From positions 62,001 through 126,000 of the forward strand of contig JAHZDE010000005.1 of assembly GCA_019422525.1 (NCBI GenBank): 64,000 nucleotides of DNA, written 5' to 3'. The notes beneath the pieces are model-generated. The model saw only the letters and a program-made list of their open reading frames with translations. It was not told where the DNA came from and did no database searches. Positions 1-8,645 of this stretch are shown here, piece after piece (the first letter of the stretch is position 1; each line of letters begins with the position of its first letter). Position numbers and translations under genes: made by a program. Source of the DNA: Clostridiales bacterium (GTDB lineage: Bacteria > Bacillota > Clostridia > Oscillospirales > Acutalibacteraceae).

Positions 1-1358
1 AACATGGTCTGACGATAGAAAGTAGAGCGAATATCATCCAGACGTTTGCACAGCAACAATGCTTTCTCTTCCTCAGAAGTGCTGTGTTCAAACAGCCACT
101 GGCTTAGAAGCTGCTCGTTGAGGGTGGAAGCTACTTCTGCGCAGAAAATACTGTAGCCAGAATAGATAAGCGGCTGGTTTTCGTTGCTGAACCAGGTGTG
201 CAGGGAATGTCCCAGTTCATGGGCCAAAGTAAACACGTCATCCAGCGTACCCGTAAAATTCAGAAGTACATAGGGCTTGCAGCGATAGGCTCCGGTAGAA
301 TAAGCCCCTGTACGCTTGGCATCCCGGGGATATACGTCAATCCAGCGCTCATCAAAAGCTTTTTGAAGCAGCCGGGTATAGTCTTCTCCCAGAACGGCAG
401 TGGCCTCCAACACAATTTTCTGTGCCTCTTCATAGGTATACTTTTTTGCACTTTCCTTTACCAGTGGGACAAATAAATCACTGAAATAAAGCGTATCCAG
501 TCCCAAAAGCTTTTTGCGGAATGTGACATACTCGTGCAGTGGTTCAACGTTGGCACGCACTGTCTCAAGCAAATTATCATAAACCGTCTCGGGAATATGG
601 TTCGCAAACAGCGCGGCTGCCCGGGCACTGGGATAGTGGCGGCTCTTGGCTGTAAAACAATCATTTTTTACCGAACCGTAATGAATAGATGTCAGGGTAT
701 TGATATGCTTTTTGTAGGTACCCAGCAATCCCCTATAATACTCACGACGGAAGTTCGGGTCGGGATTTTCCAGCGCCATGGCATAGTTGGCTTCGTTAGC
801 CCGGATTTCTTCCCCTTCCAGAGTTTTAATCATTGGGAACTCCATATCGTTGACCGTAAGGTCTTCAAACACCTTGGAGAACGATTCTCCCATATCATTC
901 ATCCGAACCAGCAAGGTTTCCATTTCGTCGTTGAGAATATGCGCTTTACGGGCAAAGAAATCCTCTGCAAAATGGGTAAACTGTTTTAACTCCGGTATTT
1001 CCTCACAATACCGGGTAAAATCTTCCATAGAATACTGCATCAGCTCCGGCGCCATAAAAGAAAGCATTTCCCCTACAACCGTTGCCTGGTTCTGGGCCGT
1101 TTCATACAGCTTTTTGGCGGCCGCGTCTGCCATGTTTTGGTCAAAATTGGAATTGGCAAACACCATCAGACGATACAGCTTTTCTTCTATCTCCAAGTAC
1201 AGCACCGCCGTTTCCTGCAACGCAGCAGCACTGTCAGCCAAATGTCCCTTTCTTTCTGCCAGCTTTTTGGCGGTTTCAATCGCCGTTTGCATTTCACGAT
1301 TCCAGTCATCATCTGTAGGGAACATGTCCCGCAGACTCCATCGAGTATTATCTTCCAT
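1..1358 (-). CDS. pepF: Oligoendopeptidase F (M3 family), C-terminus beyond window
   Basis: Cytoplasmic zinc metallopeptidase that cleaves short peptides. Reading the minus strand from the ATG at 1358 gives about 452 residues, open to the left edge; the family is near 600 residues, so roughly the last 150 are missing. The zinc-binding motif HELGH is at residues 380-384 (bases 221-207), the usual place in PepF. The third zinc ligand, expected about 25 residues further on, should be the Glu in the stretch reading FCAEVAST. A GGGAGG ribosome site sits 6 nt before the start, and a promoter lies just upstream. Its divergent neighbour is the GNAT gene. The family call is firm. Confidence 0.93.
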   Translation of the reverse strand, partial: MEDNTRWSLRDMFPTDDDWNREMQTAIETAKKLAERKGHLADSAAALQETAVLYLEIEEKLYRLMVFANSNFDQNMADAAAKKLYETAQNQATVVGEMLSFMAPELMQYSMEDFTRYCEEIPELKQFTHFAEDFFARKAHILNDEMETLLVRMNDMGESFSKVFEDLTVNDMEFPMIKTLEGEEIRANEANYAMALENPDPNFRREYYRGLLGTYKKHINTLTSIHYGSVKNDCFTAKSRHYPSARAAALFANHIPETVYDNLLETVRANVEPLHEYVTFRKKLLGLDTLYFSDLFVPLVKESAKKYTYEEAQKIVLEATAVLGEDYTRLLQKAFDERWIDVYPRDAKRTGAYSTGAYRCKPYVLLNFTGTLDDVFTLAHELGHSLHTWFSNENQPLIYSGYSIFCAEVASTLNEQLLSQWLFEHSTSEEEKALLLCKRLDDIRSTFYRQTM

Positions 1359-1394
1359 TGGTATCCTCCCTTTCGGTTCAACACTAATAAAAAT

Positions 1395-1423
1395 ATGATA
1401 CCACGCTATTCCCTGTTTTACAA
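1395..1423 (-). promoter_or_regulatory. Promoter of pepF
   Basis: On the minus strand, TTGTAA (1423-1418) and TATCAT (1400-1395) are separated by 17 nt, about 40 nt before the pepF start. This is a sigma-A type match seen directly; the start site is inferred near 1388. Confidence 0.6.
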
Positions 1424-1458
1424 CCCCAGCCAAAAGAAGCGGCCATCCTGTCTCTTCA

Positions 1459-1487
1459 TTGTCTGGGGTAAAAAACTGTGCTATAAT
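1459..1487 (+). promoter_or_regulatory. Promoter of the GNAT-CYTH pair
   Basis: TTGTCT (1459-1464) and TATAAT (1482-1487) are 17 nt apart, upstream of the GNAT start at 1536. It lies back to back with the pepF promoter. Confidence 0.65.
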
Positions 1488-1535
1488 GGGGTACAGGCTG
1501 AAAAGTCATAAAACTCATTTTGGGGAGGAACCGTT

Positions 1536-2042
1536 ATGGCAAAACAATATCAAACCCCTGTGGAAGGGCTGGTCATCCGCCAATCCGAAGAAAAGGACTG
1601 CGGACTGATTTTGGAGCTGATTCATGGGATTGCAAAATACGAAAAAATGGAGGACCAAGTAGTCGCTACCGAAGAATCCCTGCGGGAATCCATCTTTGTG
1701 CGCCGTCGGGCTGACGTGCTGCTGGCTGAATATGAAGGAAAAACTGCCGGTTATGCTCTATACTTCCGAAACTTTTCCACCTTTGTGGGTCGGGAAAACC
1801 TGTACCTGGAAGATATTTTTGTATGGCCGGAATTTCGGGGCAAAGGTATCGGAAAAGCACTGTTAATTTGTGTTGCCAAAATTGCCGTAGAAGAAGGGTG
1901 CAGCCGTATGGATTGGGTTTGCTTGGATTGGAATACGCCGTCGCAAAAATTCTATCAGGCTATGGGTGCAGAACCTCATCCCGAATGGCTGTTGTTCCGG
2001 GCAGAAAACGAAAACTTGAAAAAGCTGGGCAATATGCAGTAA
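1536..2042 (+). CDS. GNAT family N-acetyltransferase, SSAT-like
   Basis: Acetyl-CoA dependent N-acetyltransferase of 168 residues. The acetyl-CoA binding motif A is visible as RGKGIGKALL near residues 101-110, preceded by the beta-strand LYLEDIFVWPEF. The C-terminal WNTPSQKFYQAMGA resembles the spermidine/spermine and thialysine acetyltransferase branch, where the segment reads WN..A..FY..LGA. The substrate cannot be fixed from sequence; a polyamine or lysine analogue is a family-based guess. The start is supported by GGGGAGG 7 nt upstream. The next gene begins 16 nt after the stop, so the two are probably co-transcribed. Confidence 0.85.
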   Translation: MAKQYQTPVEGLVIRQSEEKDCGLILELIHGIAKYEKMEDQVVATEESLRESIFVRRRADVLLAEYEGKTAGYALYFRNFSTFVGRENLYLEDIFVWPEFRGKGIGKALLICVAKIAVEEGCSRMDWVCLDWNTPSQKFYQAMGAEPHPEWLLFRAENENLKKLGNMQ

Positions 2043-2058
2043 TGGGAGGAAACCTTTG

Positions 2059-2541
2059 ATGGAAATTGAACGGAAATTCAAGTTGAATGCTTTTCCTGAC
2101 CATCTTCCTCTTTTACAGGCGAGTGAAGTGGAACAGGGATATTTATCCGTTTCCCCTACTGTGCGCATTCGCAGCAAAAACCATGACGGCGTTATGGACT
2201 ATCGGCTGTGCATCAAGGGAAAGGGGACGCTGGTTCGGGAAGAAGTGGAACTGCCGCTGGATGAGGACCAGTTTCTGCGGCTGAAAAATCTGCTGCAGGG
2301 AGAAATGATTCGTAAGGAGTATCGGGTTTATCAGCTTCCAGAGGGACGCAAACTCGAATGCAGCCGGGTAGATGCCGGAACCGAAAATGAATTTATGTAT
2401 GCCGAAGTGGAGTTTCCTACCGAGGAAGAAGCCCGTCAATTTATTCCGCCTGATTTTTTGGGAGAAGATGTGACGGAGGTTCCCGGTTCCAGTATGAGTG
2501 CTTATTGGCAGCGCACACGGCTTTCTGTACAGCAGCTTTAA
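2059..2541 (+). CDS. CYTH domain protein (triphosphate tunnel metalloenzyme family)
   Basis: A protein of 160 residues opening with the CYTH signature ExExK (EIERKF, residues 2-7). Alternating charged strands follow, such as VRIRSK and YRLCIKGKG, which line the triphosphate tunnel in this fold. Family members hydrolyse inorganic tripolyphosphate or thiamine triphosphate, or act as class IV adenylate cyclases; which applies here is unknown. I prefer the ATG at 2059 over the TTG directly before it, because GGGAGGA sits 8 nt upstream. It is the second gene of a pair with the GNAT protein, and a terminator follows. Confidence 0.88.
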   Translation: MEIERKFKLNAFPDHLPLLQASEVEQGYLSVSPTVRIRSKNHDGVMDYRLCIKGKGTLVREEVELPLDEDQFLRLKNLLQGEMIRKEYRVYQLPEGRKLECSRVDAGTENEFMYAEVEFPTEEEARQFIPPDFLGEDVTEVPGSSMSAYWQRTRLSVQQL

Positions 2542-2554
2542 AACAAATCAATTA

Positions 2555-2587
2555 GGGAGGTTATCCGTTTTTGGATACCTCCCTTTT
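2555..2587. terminator. Bidirectional terminator between the CYTH and cupin genes
   Basis: GGGAGGTTATCC (2555-2566) pairs with GGATACCTCCC (2573-2583) with one bulged T, followed by a short T run on the plus strand. It lies between two convergent genes. Confidence 0.75.
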
Positions 2588-2594
2588 GTTGTGT

Positions 2595-3005
2595 TTATTT
2601 GAGGGCGTTATACTCCTCTTCCGATACCGGCTCCAGCCATTGGTTCTTTGTTCCTTCTCCGGGAACTTCTATGGAAAGATGGGCAAACCAGCTGTCTTGG
2701 GCAGCACCATGCCAATGTTTTACGTTAGCCGGGATTTCTACCACATCGCCCGGATGAAGTTCCTGGGCCGGTTTTCCCCATTCCTGATACCATCCTCTTC
2801 CTGCTGTACAAAGCAGGATTTGTCCACCGCCTTTTTCGGCCTGATGAATGTGCCAATTGTTCCGGCACCCGGGCTCAAAGGTTACATTACCAATACTTAC
2901 TCCCTGCGTACACAGCATTTTTAAATAGCTTTGTCCTACAAAATACTGCCCATAAGGGTTTTCTTCTCCCAAGGCAAAAATAGGATCGATTTCCGGTGTT
3001 TTCAT
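2595..3005 (-). CDS. Cupin domain protein
   Basis: Single-domain cupin of 136 residues. The metal-binding pattern is visible as NNWHIHQAEKGGGQ (about residues 49-62) with the later strand VKHWHG, giving His-x-His, a gap, and a second His. Such cupins are often small oxidoreductase or decarboxylase partners. It overlaps the upstream carboxymuconolactone decarboxylase gene by four bases (ATGA), so the two are translationally coupled. That pairing is common in quinone or aromatic stress responses, but no substrate can be read here. Confidence 0.85.
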   Translation of the reverse strand: MKTPEIDPIFALGEENPYGQYFVGQSYLKMLCTQGVSIGNVTFEPGCRNNWHIHQAEKGGGQILLCTAGRGWYQEWGKPAQELHPGDVVEIPANVKHWHGAAQDSWFAHLSIEVPGEGTKNQWLEPVSEEEYNALK

Positions 3006-3691
3006 TTGTCTGCCTCCTTCGTGATTTCATTGATACAGCTTACCGCGTTCAGAGTACGGGGGAACCCAATGTAAGGAATACACCAAGTCAGTGCGGAAAG
3101 CAGCGTTGTTCGGTCATTCCCAATTTGAAGGTTTCCGGCAATATGGGCTTTTAGCTGCGGCTCACAGCCTCCCATGGCACAGAGAATACAAAATGTCAGC
3201 AGCTCCCGAGTTTTTAAATCTATCTCATTGCGGGTATAAAAGTCTCCAAAGCAATAGTCCGAAAGGTACTCCTGAATATGGCGCAGCTCCGGCAGGGCGT
3301 TGTTGCGGTTACTATCGATGGCTTCTTGACCGAAAATGGCATACTGGGCAGCCAGTCCCTTCTCCAGACGGGTGTTTGCTGAAACTGTCCCTCTGTTTTG
3401 TAAGGGAAGAGATACGCCGGACTGCTTCATCGCTTCTTCTGCCTTTTCCAATGCTTCCATCGCTTTGGGATATCCCACATAGGGGGTACATTGCATAATG
3501 GATTCTGAGATAGATTCAGGAGTGATGCCTTCTGACAGTGCCTTAGAAACTTCCTGTGCCAAAACGTTGGGCGTTCCTACCGTGGTCAGCACCGCAAAAG
3601 AAATATAATATCGGGTTTCCTTTGGAAGGTTCCCATAGGGGGCTACTTCGTTTTCTCGAAATTCTTCGACAATTTTTTTGAGCTCTTCCAT
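3002..3691 (-). CDS. Carboxymuconolactone decarboxylase family protein, two CMD repeats
   Basis: AhpD/CMD-like protein of 229 residues with two related halves. The first runs from about residue 20 to 90 and ends in CTPYVGYPKAMEAL; the second from about 120 to 215 and ends in CIPYIGFPRTLNAV. The repeated C-x-PY-x-G-FP ending shows the internal duplication directly. The second half has FCILCAMGGCEPQLKAHI, recalling the cysteine-containing active helix of the family. The role is probably a peroxidase-like or decarboxylase activity. It is first in a two-gene operon with the cupin and has its own promoter at 3741-3769. Confidence 0.88.
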   Translation of the reverse strand: MEELKKIVEEFRENEVAPYGNLPKETRYYISFAVLTTVGTPNVLAQEVSKALSEGITPESISESIMQCTPYVGYPKAMEALEKAEEAMKQSGVSLPLQNRGTVSANTRLEKGLAAQYAIFGQEAIDSNRNNALPELRHIQEYLSDYCFGDFYTRNEIDLKTRELLTFCILCAMGGCEPQLKAHIAGNLQIGNDRTTLLSALTWCIPYIGFPRTLNAVSCINEITKEADK

Positions 3692-3740
3692 GTTTATTCC
3701 TCCTGTCCGTTTAGGTGATCCACAATATCTTTTTATATAA

Positions 3741-3769
3741 ATTATAGACCTTCCTTTTTTCCATGTCTA
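3741..3769 (-). promoter_or_regulatory. Promoter of the CMD-cupin operon
   Basis: TAGACA (3769-3764) and TATAAT (3746-3741) are 17 nt apart on the minus strand, about 50 nt before the CMD start. Confidence 0.6.
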
Positions 3770-3805
3770 ATACTTACTATGAATCATTCTCTATGCCTAT
3801 AAAGC

Positions 3806-3850
3806 ATAAAGCAGGAAAAACCGTTAAAAAAACAATTTTCCCTGCTTTAT
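3806..3850 (-). terminator. Terminator of the C39-like peptidase gene
   Basis: ATAAAGCAGG-AAAA (3806-3819) is complementary to 3836-3850 with one bulge. The hairpin lies 16 nt past the stop of the peptidase gene, with a U-rich rather than pure U tail. Confidence 0.6.
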
Positions 3851-3865
3851 AATAAAAAATAACTC

Positions 3866-4759
3866 TCATTCCAGGATGACACACTGGCGATTCCGAGACG
3901 CAAATACTGCTTCAAAAGCCTCTTTATTATATTCACATTGGCCCGAAATAGGGTCTGCCAAAATTACGGTGTCGTCTGTATATCCAATCAGCACAGCTCC
4001 ATGGTCATTGGTACTCCATTCCACATACTTGCCCGATTCTGTATACCAGCCTTCTGTATCAGCGCGCGGCGCCATCGAGATGGTCACCCACACGATTACA
4101 GGGATATCTTCCTCTATCAGCCCATACAATTCTTCCGGTGAAGCCCCTGTTTTATCTACTGCACGAAGCGTGCTTCCCTGGTCAGACAAATACCCGTCTG
4201 CCGCCGCAACAATCGCCTGGGGACCGCAAACTCCTCCAACCTCTGAAGCTGGGTCTCCAATGAAATATGAATTCAAGTCCGGGCCATACAACAGCCCGTC
4301 CGCACCGTAATATAACCACCACGCCTTTTGGGGCAAATACGTTTCTGCTAAAACGGTCTTATCTACGTCCCACCCATAATACTGCAAAGCCATGGTCAAC
4401 GCGGTAACTTCACACCCGGTAGGAAGCTCTGGCATTTGCAGAATTATCGGAAAATTTTCTATCAGATGTCCTTCTTCCCTGCTTTCAGTTTCCGGCATTT
4501 CCTCCTCGAGAGGCTCTTCCTTTGGCTGCGAGACAGGTTCTTCTTGCTTTTTCTTCTCTTCCTCTTTTTCTATCTTCTCCACTTGCGAAGTAACTTGTTC
4601 TTCTGTTTCTGCTTCTTTTGTTATCACCATAGCAGGCTGTGTGCTTTTCAAAATTCCCTTTGCAGTGAAAACCATAGTACCCATACAAATGATAACAAAG
4701 GCAAGAAAAATACATTTGATTACTCTGCTACATCGAGAATGGTTTTTCACAATTTTCAA
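3866..4759 (-). CDS. Membrane-anchored C39-like (Peptidase_C39_2) cysteine peptidase
   Basis: Exported protein of 297 residues. A basic N-terminus and one hydrophobic helix (about residues 14-35) act as anchor, followed by a Glu/Lys/Pro-rich linker (about 45-95) and a papain-like C39_2 domain. The catalytic Cys is in the TGCEVTAL motif, the His in NDHGAVLIGY and the Asp in ILADPISG, in family order. Such proteins cleave peptides or cell-envelope material outside the cell, substrate unknown. The start is uncertain: TTG at 4759 lies very close to the AAGGAGG site, and GTG at 4750 is a reasonable alternative. Confidence 0.85.
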   Translation of the reverse strand: MKIVKNHSRCSRVIKCIFLAFVIICMGTMVFTAKGILKSTQPAMVITKEAETEEQVTSQVEKIEKEEEKKKQEEPVSQPKEEPLEEEMPETESREEGHLIENFPIILQMPELPTGCEVTALTMALQYYGWDVDKTVLAETYLPQKAWWLYYGADGLLYGPDLNSYFIGDPASEVGGVCGPQAIVAAADGYLSDQGSTLRAVDKTGASPEELYGLIEEDIPVIVWVTISMAPRADTEGWYTESGKYVEWSTNDHGAVLIGYTDDTVILADPISGQCEYNKEAFEAVFASRNRQCVILE

Positions 4760-4875
4760 ATTCCTCCTTTGTTTCTATTTTGCATTGACCTTCGGCAACA
4801 ATTAGCATAATATATAATAATTATTTATTATCATAAAATTATTATATGAAACATGTTTTTCTAAATTGTGTCAAA

Positions 4876-4925
4876 ATCAAAAACTCCACAGGTATCCTTA
4901 CGGTTTCTCCTGTGGAGTTCTTTTT
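4876..4925. terminator. Terminator at the end of the comEC-holA-toprim operon
   Basis: AACTCCACAGG (4882-4892) pairs perfectly with CCTGTGGAGTT (4909-4919). T runs flank it on both strands, so it can stop transcription in either direction. Confidence 0.85.
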
Positions 4926-4941
4926 ATGTAATAGAAATCTC

Positions 4942-5529
4942 TCATTCCTGCACTTCCCGAAAAAATTCTTCCCGGGTCATCATCACATTTAAAATTTGAA
5001 GCAGACCATTAGGCGAAAGCCTCTCGGGCAAGTCCAGCTTTTTTTGCAGACGAAGCCGCCTTTCTGCGCTGCCTTCTCCTCCAGACAATCCGGCTGCAAA
5101 CAAGTCCGCTTTTGTAATAGGTTCTCCCTTGGGCAGCGACTCTTGGCCCTCTTCACAGCAAACGCCCGCCTTCTCCAGTGCCTCCCGAATGACATCAGCT
5201 GGGACACCCTCTACGCCCAATTTCCCCTCTTTGGAAGGCTTATTCTTCCGTTTCTCTTTTCCAAACAAATCGGGAATATAGGCGTGCTTAATTTGTCCTT
5301 TTGGAATACATCCGCTCAAATAATTGCGGATGACGAATCCTGCCCCATCGCTGTCTGTCAAAACGAGCAGTCCTCTGGTCGCTGCCAATTTTCGCAATAA
5401 CGCCATCTGCTCCTGGTCTTTGAATATCTGAAAGCCCCGGGTTTCGAGAATCAGGCCGTTTATGATGGAGGACAGCTTGATTTTATCATACTTTCCCTCT
5501 ACTATCACAGCTTCCCTTACGCGTATCAA
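4942..5529 (-). CDS. Toprim-domain protein, ribonuclease M5-like
   Basis: A protein of 195 residues with an N-terminal Toprim domain. The catalytic Glu is in VEGKYD (residues 10-15) and the acidic pair in LTDSDGAG (about 57-64). The following KLGVEG segment resembles the KxGVEH motif of RNase M5, which matures 5S rRNA. The C-terminal third is longer and more charged than in Bacillus RnmV, and ksgA, the usual neighbour, is absent. I therefore call it M5-like, not a proven rnmV. It follows holA with a four-base overlap (5526-5529), pointing to co-translation. Confidence 0.78.
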   Translation of the reverse strand: MIRVREAVIVEGKYDKIKLSSIINGLILETRGFQIFKDQEQMALLRKLAATRGLLVLTDSDGAGFVIRNYLSGCIPKGQIKHAYIPDLFGKEKRKNKPSKEGKLGVEGVPADVIREALEKAGVCCEEGQESLPKGEPITKADLFAAGLSGGEGSAERRLRLQKKLDLPERLSPNGLLQILNVMMTREEFFREVQE

Positions 5530-6575
5530 TTTCGACTCCCCTTTGCTGCCGTAATAAGCATAATTCGCGCAATCAATTCTTCCAGCAATATCCGGTTATC
5601 AGTTCGGGAACTTTTTAGCGCCAAATCCGTCTCCAACAGCTGGGAGAGTATCTGGCGAAGTTGTTCGGTAGAAAGACGTTTGACATCTCTTTCGCTGTTT
5701 CGGAGGCGGAACTCCCTACCCTTATAGTCACCGGGAAAACTTTTGGCGAGATTCGTCACCGGCGTCCCGCTTTCCATGGCCGCCCGGACCCGATACATGT
5801 CAATAAATGCGGAGGACAGTACCGCCAAAATGGTGATTGGTTCTTCATTCTGATAAAACATCTGGTCCAGCAGCTGATAGGATCGATTGTACTCTCCCGC
5901 TACCAGAGCCCGGGACAGCATAAATACGGTGGCTTCTGTCTGACGGGATACCATGGTTTCGAGTAAGGCCCCCGTAATTTCTCCTTGCCCAACATAAGCA
6001 CACAGCTTTTCCATTTCATTGTGCAGCGTTTGCATGTCAAAGCCGCAGAGTTCGGTCATTTTTCGAGCATCCCTGCGGGAAATCTCGCATTGACGTTTGG
6101 AAGCTTCCCCACACAGCCATTTTTCCAGCTCGGCCCCCTCCCGCCGGGAAAGATTCACGGTTTTTCCGTATTTCTCAGCCTGTTTGAGAAAAGCCTTCCA
6201 CTTTGCCGCCTTTTTTTCGATAACCACATTGGGCTGATAAATTAACAACACCGTAGTTTCCGGCACATTAGCGGCCAGCTCCAGCCACTTGGCATTTTCA
6301 CCAGCCCGAAGGGAATCGAGAGATAAATCGGAAACCACCACACACTTTTTCTCACTCATAAAGGGCAGCGCTTCCACCGCCGCTGCAATATCGTCTACGG
6401 AATCCCCGCCGTCAAACCGTTGAAAGTTAAAGGTGGGAAACGGGTCATCCGCACAGGCTTTGCGTATCAGTTTTTTGGCATAACGGCGCACCAAATACTT
6501 TTCCTCACCATCAATCACGTATAACCCGGAAAGGCTGCCGGATTCAATATGCTTTTTCAAATCTGTTTCTGTCAT
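5526..6575 (-). CDS. holA: DNA polymerase III subunit delta
   Basis: The delta subunit opens the sliding clamp within the clamp loader. The protein of about 349 residues begins with the typical LSGLYVIDGEEKYLVRR (ATP-less AAA+ fold). It continues with FNFQRFDG and a helical collar domain near the C-terminus (LRQILSQLLETDLALKSS). I start it at the ATG at 6575; an in-frame GTG at 6578 and further upstream codons inside comEC also exist. AAAGGA lies upstream at fair spacing. It follows comEC by five bases, the common Firmicutes order. Confidence 0.9.
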   Translation of the reverse strand: MTETDLKKHIESGSLSGLYVIDGEEKYLVRRYAKKLIRKACADDPFPTFNFQRFDGGDSVDDIAAAVEALPFMSEKKCVVVSDLSLDSLRAGENAKWLELAANVPETTVLLIYQPNVVIEKKAAKWKAFLKQAEKYGKTVNLSRREGAELEKWLCGEASKRQCEISRRDARKMTELCGFDMQTLHNEMEKLCAYVGQGEITGALLETMVSRQTEATVFMLSRALVAGEYNRSYQLLDQMFYQNEEPITILAVLSSAFIDMYRVRAAMESGTPVTNLAKSFPGDYKGREFRLRNSERDVKRLSTEQLRQILSQLLETDLALKSSRTDNRILLEELIARIMLITAAKGSRN

Positions 6576-6580
6576 CACTG

Positions 6581-8617
6581 TCACCAGTCCTTTCCCGCCC
6601 GGATTTCCTGATTGGGGTAACAATCCACTTGAAACCTTCCATACTTACGGGCTCGATATCCTTCGTTTTTTGTAGTGACATCTTCTGTCAAAGCAATTTC
6701 CAGTTTAGCATTTATCAACTCATAATGCTCCGGGACTTCTGCCAGCCATACCATATCCGGCGAACGCCAGCTTTCCGGCAAATCTTCCGCGTCACACTCT
6801 TCAGCACATATCAGAAAAGAAACATCATAGCACTTAAAGTACGCTGCCGTATCGGTTTGCCCAAGCAAAATCAGCCGGCCATCTCCAAAAATATCACGAT
6901 TTTCTTCGCCAGTATCTGACAAACTCGTGATTCCCAGCTCTGCCAGCGAGTACCGGCTGGGGGTTTCTCCTATCAATATAACTCCATTTCCCCGGCTCGT
7001 GGCCACTGCATGAATCTCTCCTCCACTGTAAAACGTGCTGACCGAAACGACCTGCCAGTTAACAGCAACATGTACTGTCATCGCAGCTACTACCACTACT
7101 GCAAAAATCCAACTTGCCCGGAACAGCAAAATCTTTCTTTGACGGCACAAAAGGCAAATCCCGAGCAACGTTAGCAGCCCGGCAAGCAGCAGATAGATAT
7201 ATTCATAGGAAACCCGCACGGTGGCATAGGGAAATCCGCTGAGCCAGTGGCTGACCGCCTGTTCATAGTTTGCGAGGATTCCCGCTGCAGCGCCAAAAGG
7301 AAGCGCCCCATGAATGGTAAACATTCCCGTTATCACTGTCAGCGCACCGGTAATAAGCAAAAAGGTACCCGGCAGCACCATCAGTAGGTTTGACAAAATT
7401 CCTATGGTTGAAAGCGTACCAAAGGAAAGAATACTGATAGGCGCCGTGAACACGGTAGACGAAATGGTAACGGAAAAAGAATCCACAATACGATCCGCCA
7501 GTTTGCTGCACCGGCTTGTGGTCAGCCACAAAGGCAGCCGTGTCTTGCACCAAGTGGTCATTCGATTCTGAAAAAGAATGATTCCCAGAGTAGACGAACA
7601 GGATAACAAAAATCCTACATCGCCTGCTGAAAATGGGTTTACCGCACAGAGAACAAACACAGCAATTCCCAAAGAATTTAGTCCATCCGATTTTCGATTC
7701 AGCAGTTCCGCTGTCAGATATAGCAGGAACATAATACCGCTGCGCATAATGGAATAGGAAAAACCGGCAAGCGTCATAAATGACAGTACTACCGGGATTG
7801 ACAGAAAAAGGCTGGCCTTTCTTGGCAACCCCAGTAAAAGCAATAATGCCAGAAACCCCTGTACCAACACCGAAAGATGCAATCCTGATACACTGAGCAG
7901 ATGGGAAACACCGGCCATTCGGAAATTCTCTGAAACATCCTCTGGAATCAGCCCCTTATCCCCCAAAACCATCCCGCTGATAAGTCCTGCCTGTGGCTCG
8001 GGCAAAAGGGTATATAGAACATCTTCCATCTTCTCCCGAAGATTTCGGAAGGGTTCATTCCATAAATGATCAGAAGAGTGCTCAACCGAAAAAGGGTCAT
8101 ATTCGTACCAATAGGCATTGTGAAAAATTCCACGGGCCGCATAATAAGGCGCCATCGTCTCGTCTATATGATACAGAAATATGGTTCCCGAAATCACATC
8201 CAGTGCATCTGCCGTCAAAGCCATCCGGCTGGTCATGCGAACCTTTCCCTGAATCAAAACCTTATTTTCCGATTCATTTTCTGCCTCCAACACTTCCAGC
8301 TGATAGACAAACCTTTCCCCATCTTTTTCAGGAAAGTCGGAAATCCGAGCGATGATCTTATATTCCCCCTCAGGTACAGTGTCCGCCTGCTCCCAGATAG
8401 GAAACGATTGACCAAAATACAAAAGGGACAGGGCACAAACTGCCAGAGCGGTGGGAACTACCCGCACTCTTCTTAAAGAAGGAAGCAACAGTGAAAGCCC
8501 AAACAGAATCAGTAGCACAATTCCCAGCCATAGACAGCTTTCTTTCAGGATAAAAACAGCGGCCATTAGCGTAAGCAGACAAGTAAACCCTACACACGCA
8601 AACGGCCGCTTCATCAT
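6581..8617 (-). CDS. comEC: ComEC/Rec2-family DNA uptake channel, C-terminal hydrolase motif absent
   Basis: Polytopic membrane protein of 678 residues. Two N-terminal helices precede an OB-like extracellular domain (DUF4131, about residues 60-190). The competence channel core follows, with the signature GVSHLLSVSGLHLSVL near residues 230-245 and about seven further helices. Full ComEC proteins end in a metallo-beta-lactamase domain with HxHxDH. Here the last 160 residues have beta-strand character (VVSVSTFYSGGEIHAVATSR) but no such motif. The channel role is well supported and nuclease activity is not. It is first in the comEC-holA-toprim operon. Confidence 0.88.
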   Translation of the reverse strand: MMKRPFACVGFTCLLTLMAAVFILKESCLWLGIVLLILFGLSLLLPSLRRVRVVPTALAVCALSLLYFGQSFPIWEQADTVPEGEYKIIARISDFPEKDGERFVYQLEVLEAENESENKVLIQGKVRMTSRMALTADALDVISGTIFLYHIDETMAPYYAARGIFHNAYWYEYDPFSVEHSSDHLWNEPFRNLREKMEDVLYTLLPEPQAGLISGMVLGDKGLIPEDVSENFRMAGVSHLLSVSGLHLSVLVQGFLALLLLLGLPRKASLFLSIPVVLSFMTLAGFSYSIMRSGIMFLLYLTAELLNRKSDGLNSLGIAVFVLCAVNPFSAGDVGFLLSCSSTLGIILFQNRMTTWCKTRLPLWLTTSRCSKLADRIVDSFSVTISSTVFTAPISILSFGTLSTIGILSNLLMVLPGTFLLITGALTVITGMFTIHGALPFGAAAGILANYEQAVSHWLSGFPYATVRVSYEYIYLLLAGLLTLLGICLLCRQRKILLFRASWIFAVVVVAAMTVHVAVNWQVVSVSTFYSGGEIHAVATSRGNGVILIGETPSRYSLAELGITSLSDTGEENRDIFGDGRLILLGQTDTAAYFKCYDVSFLICAEECDAEDLPESWRSPDMVWLAEVPEHYELINAKLEIALTEDVTTKNEGYRARKYGRFQVDCYPNQEIRAGKDW

Positions 8618-8645
8618 TTATGCTCCCATCTGTCGGAAAATCCGG

